Part shown: in pieces, positions 7,007 to 14,875 of the stretch | Layout of the letters: the number at the start of each line of letters is the position of its first letter | How positions within the stretch are numbered: the stretch's first letter is position 1 | DNA from: Elusimicrobiota bacterium | GTDB taxonomy: Bacteria; Elusimicrobiota; Elusimicrobia; Elusimicrobiales; UBA9959 | Direction of reading: 5' to 3' | Length of the DNA stretch: 34,305 nucleotides | NCBI GenBank assembly: GCA_016209085.1 | Contig: JACQWV010000018.1 | Location: forward strand, 7,296-41,600 | Made by a program: the position numbers and the translations under genes | Notes under the pieces: model-generated | Told to the model about the DNA's origin: nothing | Database searches by the model: none | Seen by the model: only the letters and a program-made list of their open reading frames with translations

Positions 7007-8090
7007 TTTCTTCCGCCTCCTCTTCCCCTCCGGGTAGATTAAATTTGTCCCGCATTTCCCTTGCCCTTTTGTTCATTTCAAGAACCGCCTTTTGTTCTTC
7101 CGTCACTCTTTTATCGTGTTCTTCGGAATCCTTCATTTTGTTATACGCGTAGCAGTAAGAATCAACCAGCTTTTCTTTTAAAAACTGACACTGACCGTTT
7201 GACTTTGACAGAAAAGCGGCGCACATCTCGGAATAGCCGCCGGGACATTGAGTCGGATTATTGCCGGCTATCCCTTTATAAGTAAAAAGAAGGTCCCTGC
7301 AGCCGTCCTGCCAAGAAGAACCGGCGCAGTCCATTTCGTTCCGCGGGAAATACTTGTAACATGTCTTTTTTTTATTTTTAGACTCAAAACTTTTCATAGA
7401 TAAATCCCGAGCCTGTTTCGGCAGTTCTTCAAATTTGTCGCAGAGACTGGGCAGACCGTGAGCAGCTGCCTTGCAGAACCAGTATTCGGGAATGTCGGCT
7501 CCTTTGATTCTGTCGCTTTTAAGAAATTCTTTGCAGTAAGAATCGTTCTTAACCATGCCGGCCATATATGCCGCGAACATTACATAGTTAACTTTATCAA
7601 TGCAGAAATACCTGGGATTTGAAAAAGCCTTGCCGTTTGAAGGAAGCTCATTGCATAAAGCAGGCTTCCGGGACGCAAGGGCTTCGCAAGCCTGGTAATC
7701 AGACAGCATTTGCCTTATATTCCCGCTTTCCTCGGCGGTAAAAGTAAATTTGAATTCTTTTTCGTCTTTGTTCATCTCTCCCCAGAATTTTCCGTGAGAA
7801 CTTATTATATTCTTCAGGGTTCCCGCCTTGCACGCCGGTTGTTTCTGATAGACAAAGCTGGCGAAGGTTTCAAATTTCTTGGGCTCCTCCTGGCGTCTCG
7901 GGAGAAAAACATCGGCAGGAGCGGCGCCGGTTGAAACAATTTCTTCAGTGAGCGGTATCCCCTGAACCGCTTCGGTTTTGATTTCCGTTCCTGTCTGCGG
8001 AACAGAAATCTCGGTTTTTCTCTGCAGATACTGAAGAACGACAAGAACAGCAATCAGCGCTATGACCGTCAATACCGCCCATTTTTTCAT
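6990..8090 (-). CDS. Membrane-anchored or secreted 14-cysteine protein
   Basis: I do not recognise this 366-residue protein. It starts with a classic signal or anchor helix (about residues 4-20, AVLTVIALIAVLVVLQYL) and then has a polar linker to about 75. A domain follows with fourteen cysteines, many as 'xxYCxxF', 'xxFCKAA' or 'PxLC' helices, which suggests repeated disulfide-bonded helical hairpins outside the cytoplasm. The C terminus (about 320-366) is highly charged and Glu-rich. The even number of cysteines and the secretion signal fit disulfide bonding; there are no metal-cluster CxxC motifs. It overlaps the Ser-His-Gly precursor by 17 bases and so is probably co-translated with it. 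A role as export partner, receptor or surface scaffold for the modified peptide is inference. Confidence 0.75.
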   Translation of the reverse strand: MKKWAVLTVIALIAVLVVLQYLQRKTEISVPQTGTEIKTEAVQGIPLTEEIVSTGAAPADVFLPRRQEEPKKFETFASFVYQKQPACKAGTLKNIISSHGKFWGEMNKDEKEFKFTFTAEESGNIRQMLSDYQACEALASRKPALCNELPSNGKAFSNPRYFCIDKVNYVMFAAYMAGMVKNDSYCKEFLKSDRIKGADIPEYWFCKAAAHGLPSLCDKFEELPKQARDLSMKSFESKNKKKTCYKYFPRNEMDCAGSSWQDGCRDLLFTYKGIAGNNPTQCPGGYSEMCAAFLSKSNGQCQFLKEKLVDSYCYAYNKMKDSEEHDKRVTEEQKAVLEMNKRAREMRDKFNLPGGEEEAEENEKQE

Positions 8091-8124
8091 AAATTTGCTC
8101 CAAATTTCTAATTATTCTTTTTTA

Positions 8125-8140
8125 GCAGAGCAAGCTCTGC
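8125..8140. repeat. REP-like hairpin
   Basis: GCAGAGC, two bases and GCTCTGC form a perfect 7-bp hairpin followed by AACTACA. It belongs to the same small family as those at 1589 and 31055. Confidence 0.5.
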
Positions 8141-8173
8141 AACTACAATTATTTTCCGTGATTCGTAGTTCGT

Positions 8174-8216
8174 CTTACTGGTTACTTGGTTACTGGCCAC
8201 TGGTTACTGCTGTTAC
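8174..8216. repeat. Degenerate 7-8 bp array (GGTTACT type)
   Basis: Units CTTACTG, GTTACTT, GGTTACTG, GCCACTG and GTTACTG follow one another between the Cys-rich gene and hxsD, and the last unit touches the hxsD stop codon. This is another unit sequence of the short-period arrays seen at many junctions in this window. Confidence 0.55.
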
Positions 8217-8491
8217 TTCTCTCCCAATGCCGAGAGGAGCGCTCTTGTAACTATTATCCGTGATATGTTTGAATTTTTCTTTGCCAAATCTATTCTGCAC
8301 TGCTGGTTCAGCGCCTCATTTAAGAACTCTCCGAATATATTCCCGGCAGCGCCGACGTCAATTTTATTATAACCGCTTTTAGCCGTGATTTTAATTTCAG
8401 CCTCATCATAGAATATAGATGCCGCCAGATTTAAGGCTTCTCCGGAATACAGGCTGGAATCAACTTCTTCCGTAATTTTTTTATTTCTCAT
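8213..8491 (-). CDS. hxsD: HxsD, His-Xaa-Ser system small protein
   Basis: This 92-residue cytoplasmic protein fits HxsD. It has a short beta-rich front ('VDSSLYSGEALNLAASIFYDEAEIKITA') and then 'FLNEALNQQCRIDLAKKNSNISRIIVTRAL', which matches the position of the family's LLNDYRLRE-type helix. HxsD always accompanies the HxsB maturase; a peptide-binding or scaffolding role is plausible but not proven. It starts only three bases after the HxsB stop, with AAAGGA six bases ahead of the ATG, so the two are clearly one translation unit. Length is normal for the family. Confidence 0.75.
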   Translation of the reverse strand: MRNKKITEEVDSSLYSGEALNLAASIFYDEAEIKITAKSGYNKIDVGAAGNIFGEFLNEALNQQCRIDLAKKNSNISRIIVTRALLSALGEK

Positions 8492-8494
8492 TTT

Positions 8495-9940
8495 TCATCC
8501 TTTGGCTGTCCATTTCCTGAGCAGCGCTTCGTTAGAAGGCTTTTTAAGAATGTCAAACACGGCGTCAAAAATGCCCATAAAAATTTCACATCTTGAATTT
8601 GCGGTCATGTTTCCCCAGATGCTTTTCTGCGAAGCGTAATTATGCACGGGACACACCCCGCAGTAAGGCTTATACGCGCACCTGTGGCACATGGGCTGCT
8701 GCTCTAAATTTGAAGACACAACGCACGCCTTGGTGGCCGCGTTGAGCATTATATGCCTGTAAGAATCTTCTGAAACGTTTCCGACCTTAAAGAGTCCGTC
8801 TCCCTCCCAGCCCAGCATTCTGGCTTCGTCGCACGTGTAAATAGCGCCGTCATAATTATAAGCCAGCTGGCCGATTGAAGCTCCGCACGGACACATCAAG
8901 TCAAGATAGCCGGGGTCCTCAAAATTGAAAAGCTTCTCTAAAATCATCTGGCAGGTTTTTTCTTTTATGTTCCTGCCTTTTCTGTTCAGCTCAACTATGT
9001 AGTTCAATGCGTCCCTGTAAAACCCGACGAACTCTTTCGGGGTGTATCCTATTTTATCCCACAGTTTAGCTGCATAACCTATCATGGACAAAGGCCGTAT
9101 GAAAATCGTGTCAAGCCCCAGCCTGCAGTATTCATCCACTATCTGACTCGGATACGCCATGGAGTATTTTGATACGGTAAGAAGAGCGCTCGGCTTGAAT
9201 ATTCTGGGCCTGCCGCTCTGGCTGTCGTGTTGTTTTTGAAATTCTTTTATCCATTTGACCGTAACGTCGTAGGAACTTGCGCCTGCGCGCCAGCGCCTGT
9301 TCCTGTTATGCAGCCGCCTCGGTCCGTCAAGGGACGTGCACATTGAAACCTCGTTGGACATCAGGTCATCCGCCTTTGCCTTATCCATCAAAGCAAAATT
9401 TGAAACCAGAGCCAGTTTGAGCTCCTTGCCCGCGCGCTTTTCTTTTTCCCTGGCGTATTTTACAGTCTGCTTCAAAACCTCCCAGTTTAACAGGGGTTCT
9501 CCTCCCTGGAATTCTATTGTTATGCTTTGTCTCGGGCTGTCAAACGCAGTATCAACCGATTTTACGGCTACCTCCAGGGGCATGTCGGTCTTTTTTGAAC
9601 CCGCGCTGACGGCGCCGGATTGACAGTAAAGACAGGTATGGTTGCAGCGCAGAGTCATGACCAGAATGTGCAGACCCGGTCCTAAAAACATGTGCGTATT
9701 GCGCTTTTTCCATTTTGACGCCAGATCTTCAAAATTAAGACAGTCCCGGACAAATCCCCTTTCTGCAAGCCGGCTGCGACATTTATCCGTTTTCGCCATT
9801 TTCCCGCGGGTCCACCTGTCAAATTCAGCTGGTTTAAGCCTTATGAAATATCCGAAGTCGTTCGTGACAAGATATTCGTTTGAGCGTTCCCGCCACTGGC
9901 AGTGGAAAACTTTATTTGATTCCGGCGCTTTTACCGCCAT
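8495..9940 (-). CDS. hxsB: HxsB radical SAM/SPASM maturase (first copy)
   Basis: This 481-residue enzyme is the most canonical of the three HxsB proteins in the window. The N-terminal 'YLVTNDFGYFIRL' segment is followed by the SAM cluster motif C99-x3-C103-x2-C106 and QGGEPLLN at 145-152. The SPASM region is complete: PCGASIGQLAYNYDG (C352), YTCDEARML (C370), C406, CHRCAYKPYCGVCPV (C418, C421, C427, C430) and C451. It should bind the SAM-cleaving cluster plus auxiliary clusters and modify a His-Xaa-Ser repeat peptide by radical chemistry. It overlaps the upstream HxsD-like gene by 29 bases and lies three bases ahead of the second hxsD. The ATG is preceded by GGGAAG at suitable distance. Its substrate is inferred from the precursor three genes downstream. 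Confidence 0.93.
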   Translation of the reverse strand: MAVKAPESNKVFHCQWRERSNEYLVTNDFGYFIRLKPAEFDRWTRGKMAKTDKCRSRLAERGFVRDCLNFEDLASKWKKRNTHMFLGPGLHILVMTLRCNHTCLYCQSGAVSAGSKKTDMPLEVAVKSVDTAFDSPRQSITIEFQGGEPLLNWEVLKQTVKYAREKEKRAGKELKLALVSNFALMDKAKADDLMSNEVSMCTSLDGPRRLHNRNRRWRAGASSYDVTVKWIKEFQKQHDSQSGRPRIFKPSALLTVSKYSMAYPSQIVDEYCRLGLDTIFIRPLSMIGYAAKLWDKIGYTPKEFVGFYRDALNYIVELNRKGRNIKEKTCQMILEKLFNFEDPGYLDLMCPCGASIGQLAYNYDGAIYTCDEARMLGWEGDGLFKVGNVSEDSYRHIMLNAATKACVVSSNLEQQPMCHRCAYKPYCGVCPVHNYASQKSIWGNMTANSRCEIFMGIFDAVFDILKKPSNEALLRKWTAKG

Positions 9941-10400
9941 ATTTTTCTTCCCATGTCTTTGATATTTCCAACGGATCCCCTGACTTTTTCCTTGAATTTT
10001 TTGATTCTTTTTTTATCTCTGATTCAACCTGGGCTATCAGTTTTTCAAGCTCTTTTTCCTGCTCCGGAGTCAGGCGCTCCGGCGCTCGGGACATCTCCCC
10101 TGAAGACATCGCTTTTTTAATCAGAAATTCTCTCAGCTTCTGGTTGTGCTCAAGAATGGCTGAACGCAGCTTTTCCCATTTCAACTCCTGTTCAAATCTT
10201 TTTTTCAGAGATTTGATTTCTCCGGGACTGAAGCCTGGTTTAAGTTTAAACACAGCCTCAATCAATCCGGTTCCCGCGATTTTTTTTAAAGACACATACG
10301 CCATGCCGGTAAAAACATAAGCGGCATAGCGGATTGTTTCAATAGAATATTTTTTAAGGTCCGCCTTAAGATAAATCTCTGTTTTAATATTTTTAGCCAA
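9912..10400 (-). CDS. HxsD-like protein with a long charged tail
   Basis: This 162-residue protein has residues about 10-100 that fit HxsD: 'KYSIETIRYAAYVFTGMAYVSL', then 'FEQELKWEKLRSAILEHNQKLREFLIKKAM', which corresponds to the LLNDYRLRE-type helix. The remaining 60 residues are Glu/Lys-rich and probably coiled coil, making it longer than the usual HxsD of about 90 residues. The start is TTG, supported by GGAGG seven bases upstream. It overlaps the following hxsB by 29 bases, so both must be translated together. Two HxsD proteins bracketing one HxsB suggest a two-subunit substrate-binding arrangement, which is inference. Confidence 0.65.
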   Translation of the reverse strand: MAKNIKTEIYLKADLKKYSIETIRYAAYVFTGMAYVSLKKIAGTGLIEAVFKLKPGFSPGEIKSLKKRFEQELKWEKLRSAILEHNQKLREFLIKKAMSSGEMSRAPERLTPEQEKELEKLIAQVESEIKKESKNSRKKSGDPLEISKTWEEKYGGKSAGIK

Positions 10401-10452
10401 GCTTTTTCCTCCAATGATAGTCTCTCGCCTTTATCCCCTATCCTCTACTAAA

Positions 10453-10490
10453 TTTCTTAATCACTTAATCGTTAAATCACTTTTTTATTA
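10453..10490. repeat. Octanucleotide array (TAAGTGAT type)
   Basis: CTTAATCACTTAATCGTTAAATCAC reads as about three 8-bp units of the TAAGTGAT family in reverse orientation. It lies between the surface-protein gene and the first HxsD-like gene on the minus strand and may mark the boundary between two transcripts. Confidence 0.6.
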
Positions 10491-11261
10491 TCTAATTCTG
10501 CAGCAATACATCCACCCTGCCCAGTCAAAACCGTCAGCGACGCTAGTCCACTCGACGCAGCTTGTGCCGGAGGGTATCGCGCACACGAAGTAGTAGAGTC
10601 TCAGCACTCCGTCTCCCCATGTGCCCATTCCTGTTTCATTGGCTATGCACGGCCATGCCCAGCCGCCCATCCCAAAGTACCTCCAGGTGCATACGCTCCT
10701 GAGACTTCCGCCTACCATAACATCCCCCTGCACGGTAAGATTGCCCTCAACGCTTCCGTATATCCTCATATTCCTGTTTATCTGAACGTCTCTGTTTACC
10801 TGAATGTCCCTTGTAAACTCAACGTCGCCGCCCTCTACCCGCAGCCTGTCGTCGCCTCCCAACATCAGTCTCATGTCATAATCACCAGAGGCTTTATTTG
10901 AAAAATCAATGTACGGCGTTCCCGAACCTCCCAATTCAATGGACGCCCCCTGATCCGTCCTCAGCGTTCCTCTGGATCCGCCCCACTGTACTTGTCCGGT
11001 TACCCTTGCGTTTCCGCTTACATCCAGTTTTTGCGACGGGCTTTGCGTGCCGATGCCGACATTGCCGCCGTCCCGGGCAAGATATGTATTGTCAGTTGTA
11101 AGCAGCCTTGCATAACCTCCGTACGGAGCAGGATAATAAGTGGTAAGCTGCAGGGTTTCAGAACCTAAGATTCTCGGATGCCCTGTGATAAAAAACAGAA
11201 CCATCAAACCGAAAACGCTTTTTCTGAAAAACTTAAACTCAATCGTCAGCGTTCTACTCAT
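10488..11261 (-). CDS. Secreted surface protein with TTYYPAPYG box and tail-fibre-like repeats
   Basis: This 257-residue protein has a basic start and a hydrophobic export signal at about 12-30, likely cut near 'ILGSETLQL'. 'TTYYPAPYGGYARL' follows, then 'GNVGIGTQSPSQKLDVSG' (about 65-83), a block common in phage-tail-like and bacterial surface fibres. The middle is a run of short beta repeats ('GDVEFTRDIQVNRDVQINRNM...') that probably forms a beta-helix or solenoid. The C-terminal third is Trp/Cys-rich and ends CCRIR, with six cysteines that could pair after export. I know the TTYYPAPYG box from Elusimicrobia/Omnitrophica-type proteins, so it is a taxonomic hint. It does not belong to the rSAM chemistry by sequence, but it lies directly upstream of the HxsD-like gene. 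Confidence 0.8.
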   Translation of the reverse strand: MSRTLTIEFKFFRKSVFGLMVLFFITGHPRILGSETLQLTTYYPAPYGGYARLLTTDNTYLARDGGNVGIGTQSPSQKLDVSGNARVTGQVQWGGSRGTLRTDQGASIELGGSGTPYIDFSNKASGDYDMRLMLGGDDRLRVEGGDVEFTRDIQVNRDVQINRNMRIYGSVEGNLTVQGDVMVGGSLRSVCTWRYFGMGGWAWPCIANETGMGTWGDGVLRLYYFVCAIPSGTSCVEWTSVADGFDWAGWMYCCRIR

Positions 11262-11322
11262 AAAAACCCCCGGTTATCGTCAAGATAAAATAAATAACAA
11301 AAATATATAAAAGATTAAGCGA

Positions 11323-12786
11323 CTAATCTTTCGTCTCCTCTAAAAATAGTTTACCAGAAAATTCCCGAAGTTTCAATAGGTATTTTTTCTGATAAAACGC
11401 CTGTCTTACAAGACACCACATGTTGGACGGAAGGACAAAATCATCGTTAACAAAATAAGCTCCCTGTTTCATCAAAACCTTTATCTGGGATTTAAAAGCC
11501 TCTTTAAAAGACACGCCGTAAATATTCTTGAATTCCGTTAAATTAAGGGAAAGTTCGTCGGTCAATTTTGTCAAGGCAAAATATATCATTTCCTCTCTCT
11601 CTCCGATGAATACGGCTCTGGCGACTGGCGAAATCCGTCTGCGGACTATTCTTTCATAATCTTCCCATCTGACATAATTCATATGCCGGGCCGAACTAAA
11701 AGCATGGGATATCGCTCCCGGACCGAGACCCAGCATAGATTTTTTCTTCCACAAATCAGTAGTCTGGATATTCCTTGAATCAGGCGTAAGCCCCATGGAA
11801 TCCGAATCTATCCTAATATATCCAGCATTTTTGAGCAGAGCGAACCCTTCCTGCCTGATGGACTCCACTAGACGCTCGTCCGGCCCCTTTCCGCCGGCCA
11901 ACGCATGCAGGGTATAAGGGGTATTTATAAACGTATTGAGGTGTAGCTGATCCGGCCTGAGGGCTGCTATGTTTTTTAAATCCGTCAAAAAACTTTTCCT
12001 GTTCTGGCCGGGCAGGCCGCAGATTAAATCAATGTTGATTCCGTTTATCCCGCATTCTTTGCACGCCTCGTACGCTTTTATCACGGAATCCAGCCTCTGC
12101 CTCCTGTAATTGGCGGACAGGACTTTCTTATCCAGGGATTGCGCGCCTATACATATCCTGTTGACGCCGCAGGATTTAAACGCCGAAATTTTATCATGCC
12201 CGGCGTCGTCAGGATGAATTTCCAACACAATCTGCGCATCCGGAGCGATCTTGAAATAACGGTTCAACAGATTAAAAAAAGTTTTTATTTCATCAGGCTC
12301 CATTAACGAGGGGGTGCCTCCGCCTATGTAAACTGAAGGTATTTTTGTTTTTTTAAACACCGGGGAAAAGAAAGAGCATTCCCTTTCCAGCGCGCTGAAA
12401 AAACGCCTGAACGACTCTATCCGCGCCGGACCGGAAGCGCCCACGGCAGAGACCGGCAGGAAACAGAATCTGCATCTTATTTTGCAAAAGGGTATGTTTA
12501 CAAAAAGACCTGTTTCATCTGAGCATTTCAGGCTTTTAAGCCAGACAGAGCGGACATTCACCCTGCGGGCAGAGACATCCTCCCATGAGCCAAAAGGCGG
12601 ATATTGCTCCGCATAACCCGTGTAATCCAGGGATTTTAAAGCAGATAGAAAATCCGTAAAAGATTCTTCAGAAATTTCCGACTTGAGACTTGTGACTTGA
12701 GACTTGAGACTTGTGACTTGTGACTTGCCACCGCCTCTGGCGGGGCTCCGCAGAATGCGGTAGCGACTTGTGACCATATTACGCAC
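11323..12786 (-). CDS. HemN/HemW-like radical SAM protein
   Basis: This 487-residue protein resembles coproporphyrinogen dehydrogenase-like enzymes. C101-x3-C105-x2-C108 ('PFCKIRCRFCFL') is followed by IGGGTPSLM and 'LGLGPGAISHAF'. The C-terminal part (about 385-470) resembles the HemN-type winged region. It shares this plan with the first half of the fusion at 1664-4048. Residues about 20-37 (KSQVTSLKSQVTSLKSE) are encoded by a heptanucleotide array, so the true functional start may lie after them. The apparent start is a GTG, with an ATG three codons in. It overlaps the upstream rSAM gene by 8 bases. Genuine HemN-type porphyrin chemistry cannot be claimed because related proteins act as methyltransferases, cyclopropanases or haem chaperones. 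Confidence 0.8.
   Translation of the reverse strand: MRNMVTSRYRILRSPARGGGKSQVTSLKSQVTSLKSEISEESFTDFLSALKSLDYTGYAEQYPPFGSWEDVSARRVNVRSVWLKSLKCSDETGLFVNIPFCKIRCRFCFLPVSAVGASGPARIESFRRFFSALERECSFFSPVFKKTKIPSVYIGGGTPSLMEPDEIKTFFNLLNRYFKIAPDAQIVLEIHPDDAGHDKISAFKSCGVNRICIGAQSLDKKVLSANYRRQRLDSVIKAYEACKECGINGINIDLICGLPGQNRKSFLTDLKNIAALRPDQLHLNTFINTPYTLHALAGGKGPDERLVESIRQEGFALLKNAGYIRIDSDSMGLTPDSRNIQTTDLWKKKSMLGLGPGAISHAFSSARHMNYVRWEDYERIVRRRISPVARAVFIGEREEMIYFALTKLTDELSLNLTEFKNIYGVSFKEAFKSQIKVLMKQGAYFVNDDFVLPSNMWCLVRQAFYQKKYLLKLREFSGKLFLEETKD
12683..12724. repeat. Heptanucleotide tandem array (TTGAGAC type) in coding sequence
   Basis: Six 7-bp units (TTGAGAC, TTGTGAC, TTGAGAC, TTGAGAC, TTGTGAC, TTGTGAC) are read through as the N-terminal heptapeptide repeat of the HemN-like protein. 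An isolated further unit lies at 12769-12775, beside the start codon. Confidence 0.8.
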
Positions 12787-13876
12787 ATCCTTTTTTAAAA
12801 ATTTTTATCAGATATTTGACGTATTTTTTCGCGGCAGGCTTCTTCATGGAAAGAGCAATAATATCTTTTAGCGCCTGCCTGCAAATCTGCGTGCGAAGCC
12901 TGTACGCCCTGCTCCCGTCTGCCAGGCCCGGAAGACAATAATAAGAACTTAAACAGTCAGCGCATGCGGGCGAGCCGGCTAGAGGCTTGCATTCTAAATA
13001 TTTCTTTAACAAACCGGAAGAGGCGTTCCCTACGGCAATTCTTTTTCTCTGCCTGTTATCCCTGATGAATGCATACGGATAAAAAGAAAAAGCGCCGTCC
13101 GGGAACATCTCAAAATCCCGGAAAAACGGGCAAAAAGCGCCGGCATAGGATTTTTCCTTAAAAAAATCCATAAACGCGTTTAATATAATGAAATCCCCGG
13201 AATACATTTTCTGCCTGACATAATCCGTTATTTTTTCCATGCTCCGGGCAAAATCCGAATAATTTTTTCCGCGCCATGGGAAACCGTGCACGCATTCTAT
13301 CCCGATGTTTCTGAAGCCCAGTTCCGCCAGCCGTTTAAAATCCTCATAAGCGTTCGCCGCGCTCTCCGGGTGCACGCAGAATATAACATGCAGATTGTTT
13401 TTCAGTTTTGCAAACAGAAGCGGAAATTTTTTCACGACCGCGTCATAGCTTCCCTGTCCGCCGGCGAATTTGCGGACTGAATTATGACTTTCTCTGGTTC
13501 CGGAGAAGCTTAACGAGAATGCTATGCCGTTCTTTCTGAAATAATCCGCGTGTTTTTCGGTTAAAAGAGCGCCGTTGCTCGCTACTGAAATAACAAGACG
13601 GCGCCTGAGTTTACGCGCTTTATGTCCGGCCAAAGCCGTTATTTCCTTCAAGAGTTCAAATTCCGTCAGAGGTTCGCCGCCGTATATTTCCAGTATTTTA
13701 TTCGGACCAGGAGAACCCAGGAACAAATCCAAGCCGTTTGCCGCATCGTTCATGGATATGGTTTCCCTGCCCCTCTTGTTTACAAAACAATGCGTGCATT
13801 CCATCGTGCACCGTGATGTCAGGGCAATTTTAAGTTTGGATATTTCTTTATTAAACATCTTTTTTGAGAATTTCAA
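12779..13876 (-). CDS. Radical SAM/SPASM-type protein
   Basis: This 365-residue protein has the cluster motif C23-x3-C27-x2-C30 ('CTMECTHC') and 'IYGGEPLTEFELL', both typical of peptide-modifying rSAM enzymes. The C-terminal third carries 'FCPFFRDFEMFPDGAFSFYPY' and then 'CKPLAGSPACADCLSSYYCLPG' and a last C, a pattern resembling SPASM/twitch auxiliary clusters. The start could be the ATG at the given end or the ATG six codons later (13858), which would reduce the overlap with the upstream gene from 26 to 8 bases. It is tightly linked to the neighbours on both sides. No specific substrate can be read from the sequence. Confidence 0.78.
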   Translation of the reverse strand: MKFSKKMFNKEISKLKIALTSRCTMECTHCFVNKRGRETISMNDAANGLDLFLGSPGPNKILEIYGGEPLTEFELLKEITALAGHKARKLRRRLVISVASNGALLTEKHADYFRKNGIAFSLSFSGTRESHNSVRKFAGGQGSYDAVVKKFPLLFAKLKNNLHVIFCVHPESAANAYEDFKRLAELGFRNIGIECVHGFPWRGKNYSDFARSMEKITDYVRQKMYSGDFIILNAFMDFFKEKSYAGAFCPFFRDFEMFPDGAFSFYPYAFIRDNRQRKRIAVGNASSGLLKKYLECKPLAGSPACADCLSSYYCLPGLADGSRAYRLRTQICRQALKDIIALSMKKPAAKKYVKYLIKIFKKGCA

Positions 13877-14870
13877 GGGCTCTCTTCAGTCTCCTGTGAG
13901 ACGGTTTCAGGGGGAACGCCGGAACTCTTTTTTTAACAGGCTTGAATTCCCTGCTTCCGAACAACTCCGCATACTTTTTTTCAAAGCCGAAGCATTTTGA
14001 ATCATAAATACAGCCGGCGCATGCCTTGTTTTTAACGCATAACCGCTTCTTTATCTCATGAACGCGGTCATTCTGCCCGTCCATATGAAAAAAAGGGTCG
14101 TCTTTGGCTCCGGATCCGGGCGGCCCCCATTCGCTCATCAGATGTGCCGCTTCCGGCAGATTGCACGGAGAGAAATTTATCAGTATCGTGTCTTCTATCG
14201 CCGCTTTTGAAGAACGGAGATATTCCAGAGATTTGCGCGCATAAGGCGCTGCTTGCGAAACGCTCACCTTGAATTCTTCCGCATGCTCTGACATGGCGCC
14301 GCTGTAATGCGGGAATATCACGTTAAAATCCTCTATTTTAAATTTCCCGGCGACGATTTTCAGTATTTCTTCCAGAAACTTATAGTTATGCCTGTTGAGG
14401 GCTATATTAACGGAAAGCTCCGCATTCAGCTTTAAAACGTTTTCAAACGCTTTAAGGATTTTCTTAAAAGAGCCGGGAACTCCGACCAGATAATCGTGCA
14501 AATCCGGCTTGTGGCCGTGAATGGAAAGACGGAAAATGTTTGCGCCCGCATCAGCCAGCTTCCTGGCATAATTAAAATCCGCTAATTTAAGCCCGTTGCT
14601 CATTACCTGTATGTAGGGATAACCGATTGATTTCGCCGCTTTGATTATTTTAGGCAAATCCGGCCTGAGAGTGATTTCTCCTCCTATTAAATAAGCGCAC
14701 CATGCGCCGTCCAGCCTGCCCCTGTAAAGAGCCTCTGCCGCCTGTTTGAAAGACATTCTGTCCTGCGCCCGCGTCAGAACCGAATCCGGGTGATAGCAGA
14801 ACCTGCACCTGGCGTTGCAATCATAATTCAATAAAACTTCGCAATTACGCGGTTTTACTGAGTGTTGCAT
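13851..14870 (-). CDS. Radical SAM protein, paralogue of 15564-16667
   Basis: This 339-residue protein has C18-x3-C22-x2-C25 ('CNARCRFCYHPDS') and 'IGGEITLRPDLPKI'. It also has 'LSIHGHKPDLHDYLVGVPGSF' and a C-terminal group (NFSPCNLPEAAHL, then CVKNKACAGCIYDSKCFG) that probably binds an auxiliary 4Fe-4S cluster. The order and wording of these blocks match the protein encoded at 15564-16667, so the two arose by tandem duplication and were later split by the transposase element. It overlaps the next rSAM gene by up to 26 bases. Function unknown; the family includes peptide- and sugar-modifying enzymes. Confidence 0.8.
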   Translation of the reverse strand: MQHSVKPRNCEVLLNYDCNARCRFCYHPDSVLTRAQDRMSFKQAAEALYRGRLDGAWCAYLIGGEITLRPDLPKIIKAAKSIGYPYIQVMSNGLKLADFNYARKLADAGANIFRLSIHGHKPDLHDYLVGVPGSFKKILKAFENVLKLNAELSVNIALNRHNYKFLEEILKIVAGKFKIEDFNVIFPHYSGAMSEHAEEFKVSVSQAAPYARKSLEYLRSSKAAIEDTILINFSPCNLPEAAHLMSEWGPPGSGAKDDPFFHMDGQNDRVHEIKKRLCVKNKACAGCIYDSKCFGFEKKYAELFGSREFKPVKKRVPAFPLKPSHRRLKRALEILKKDV

Positions 14871-14875
14871 AATTT

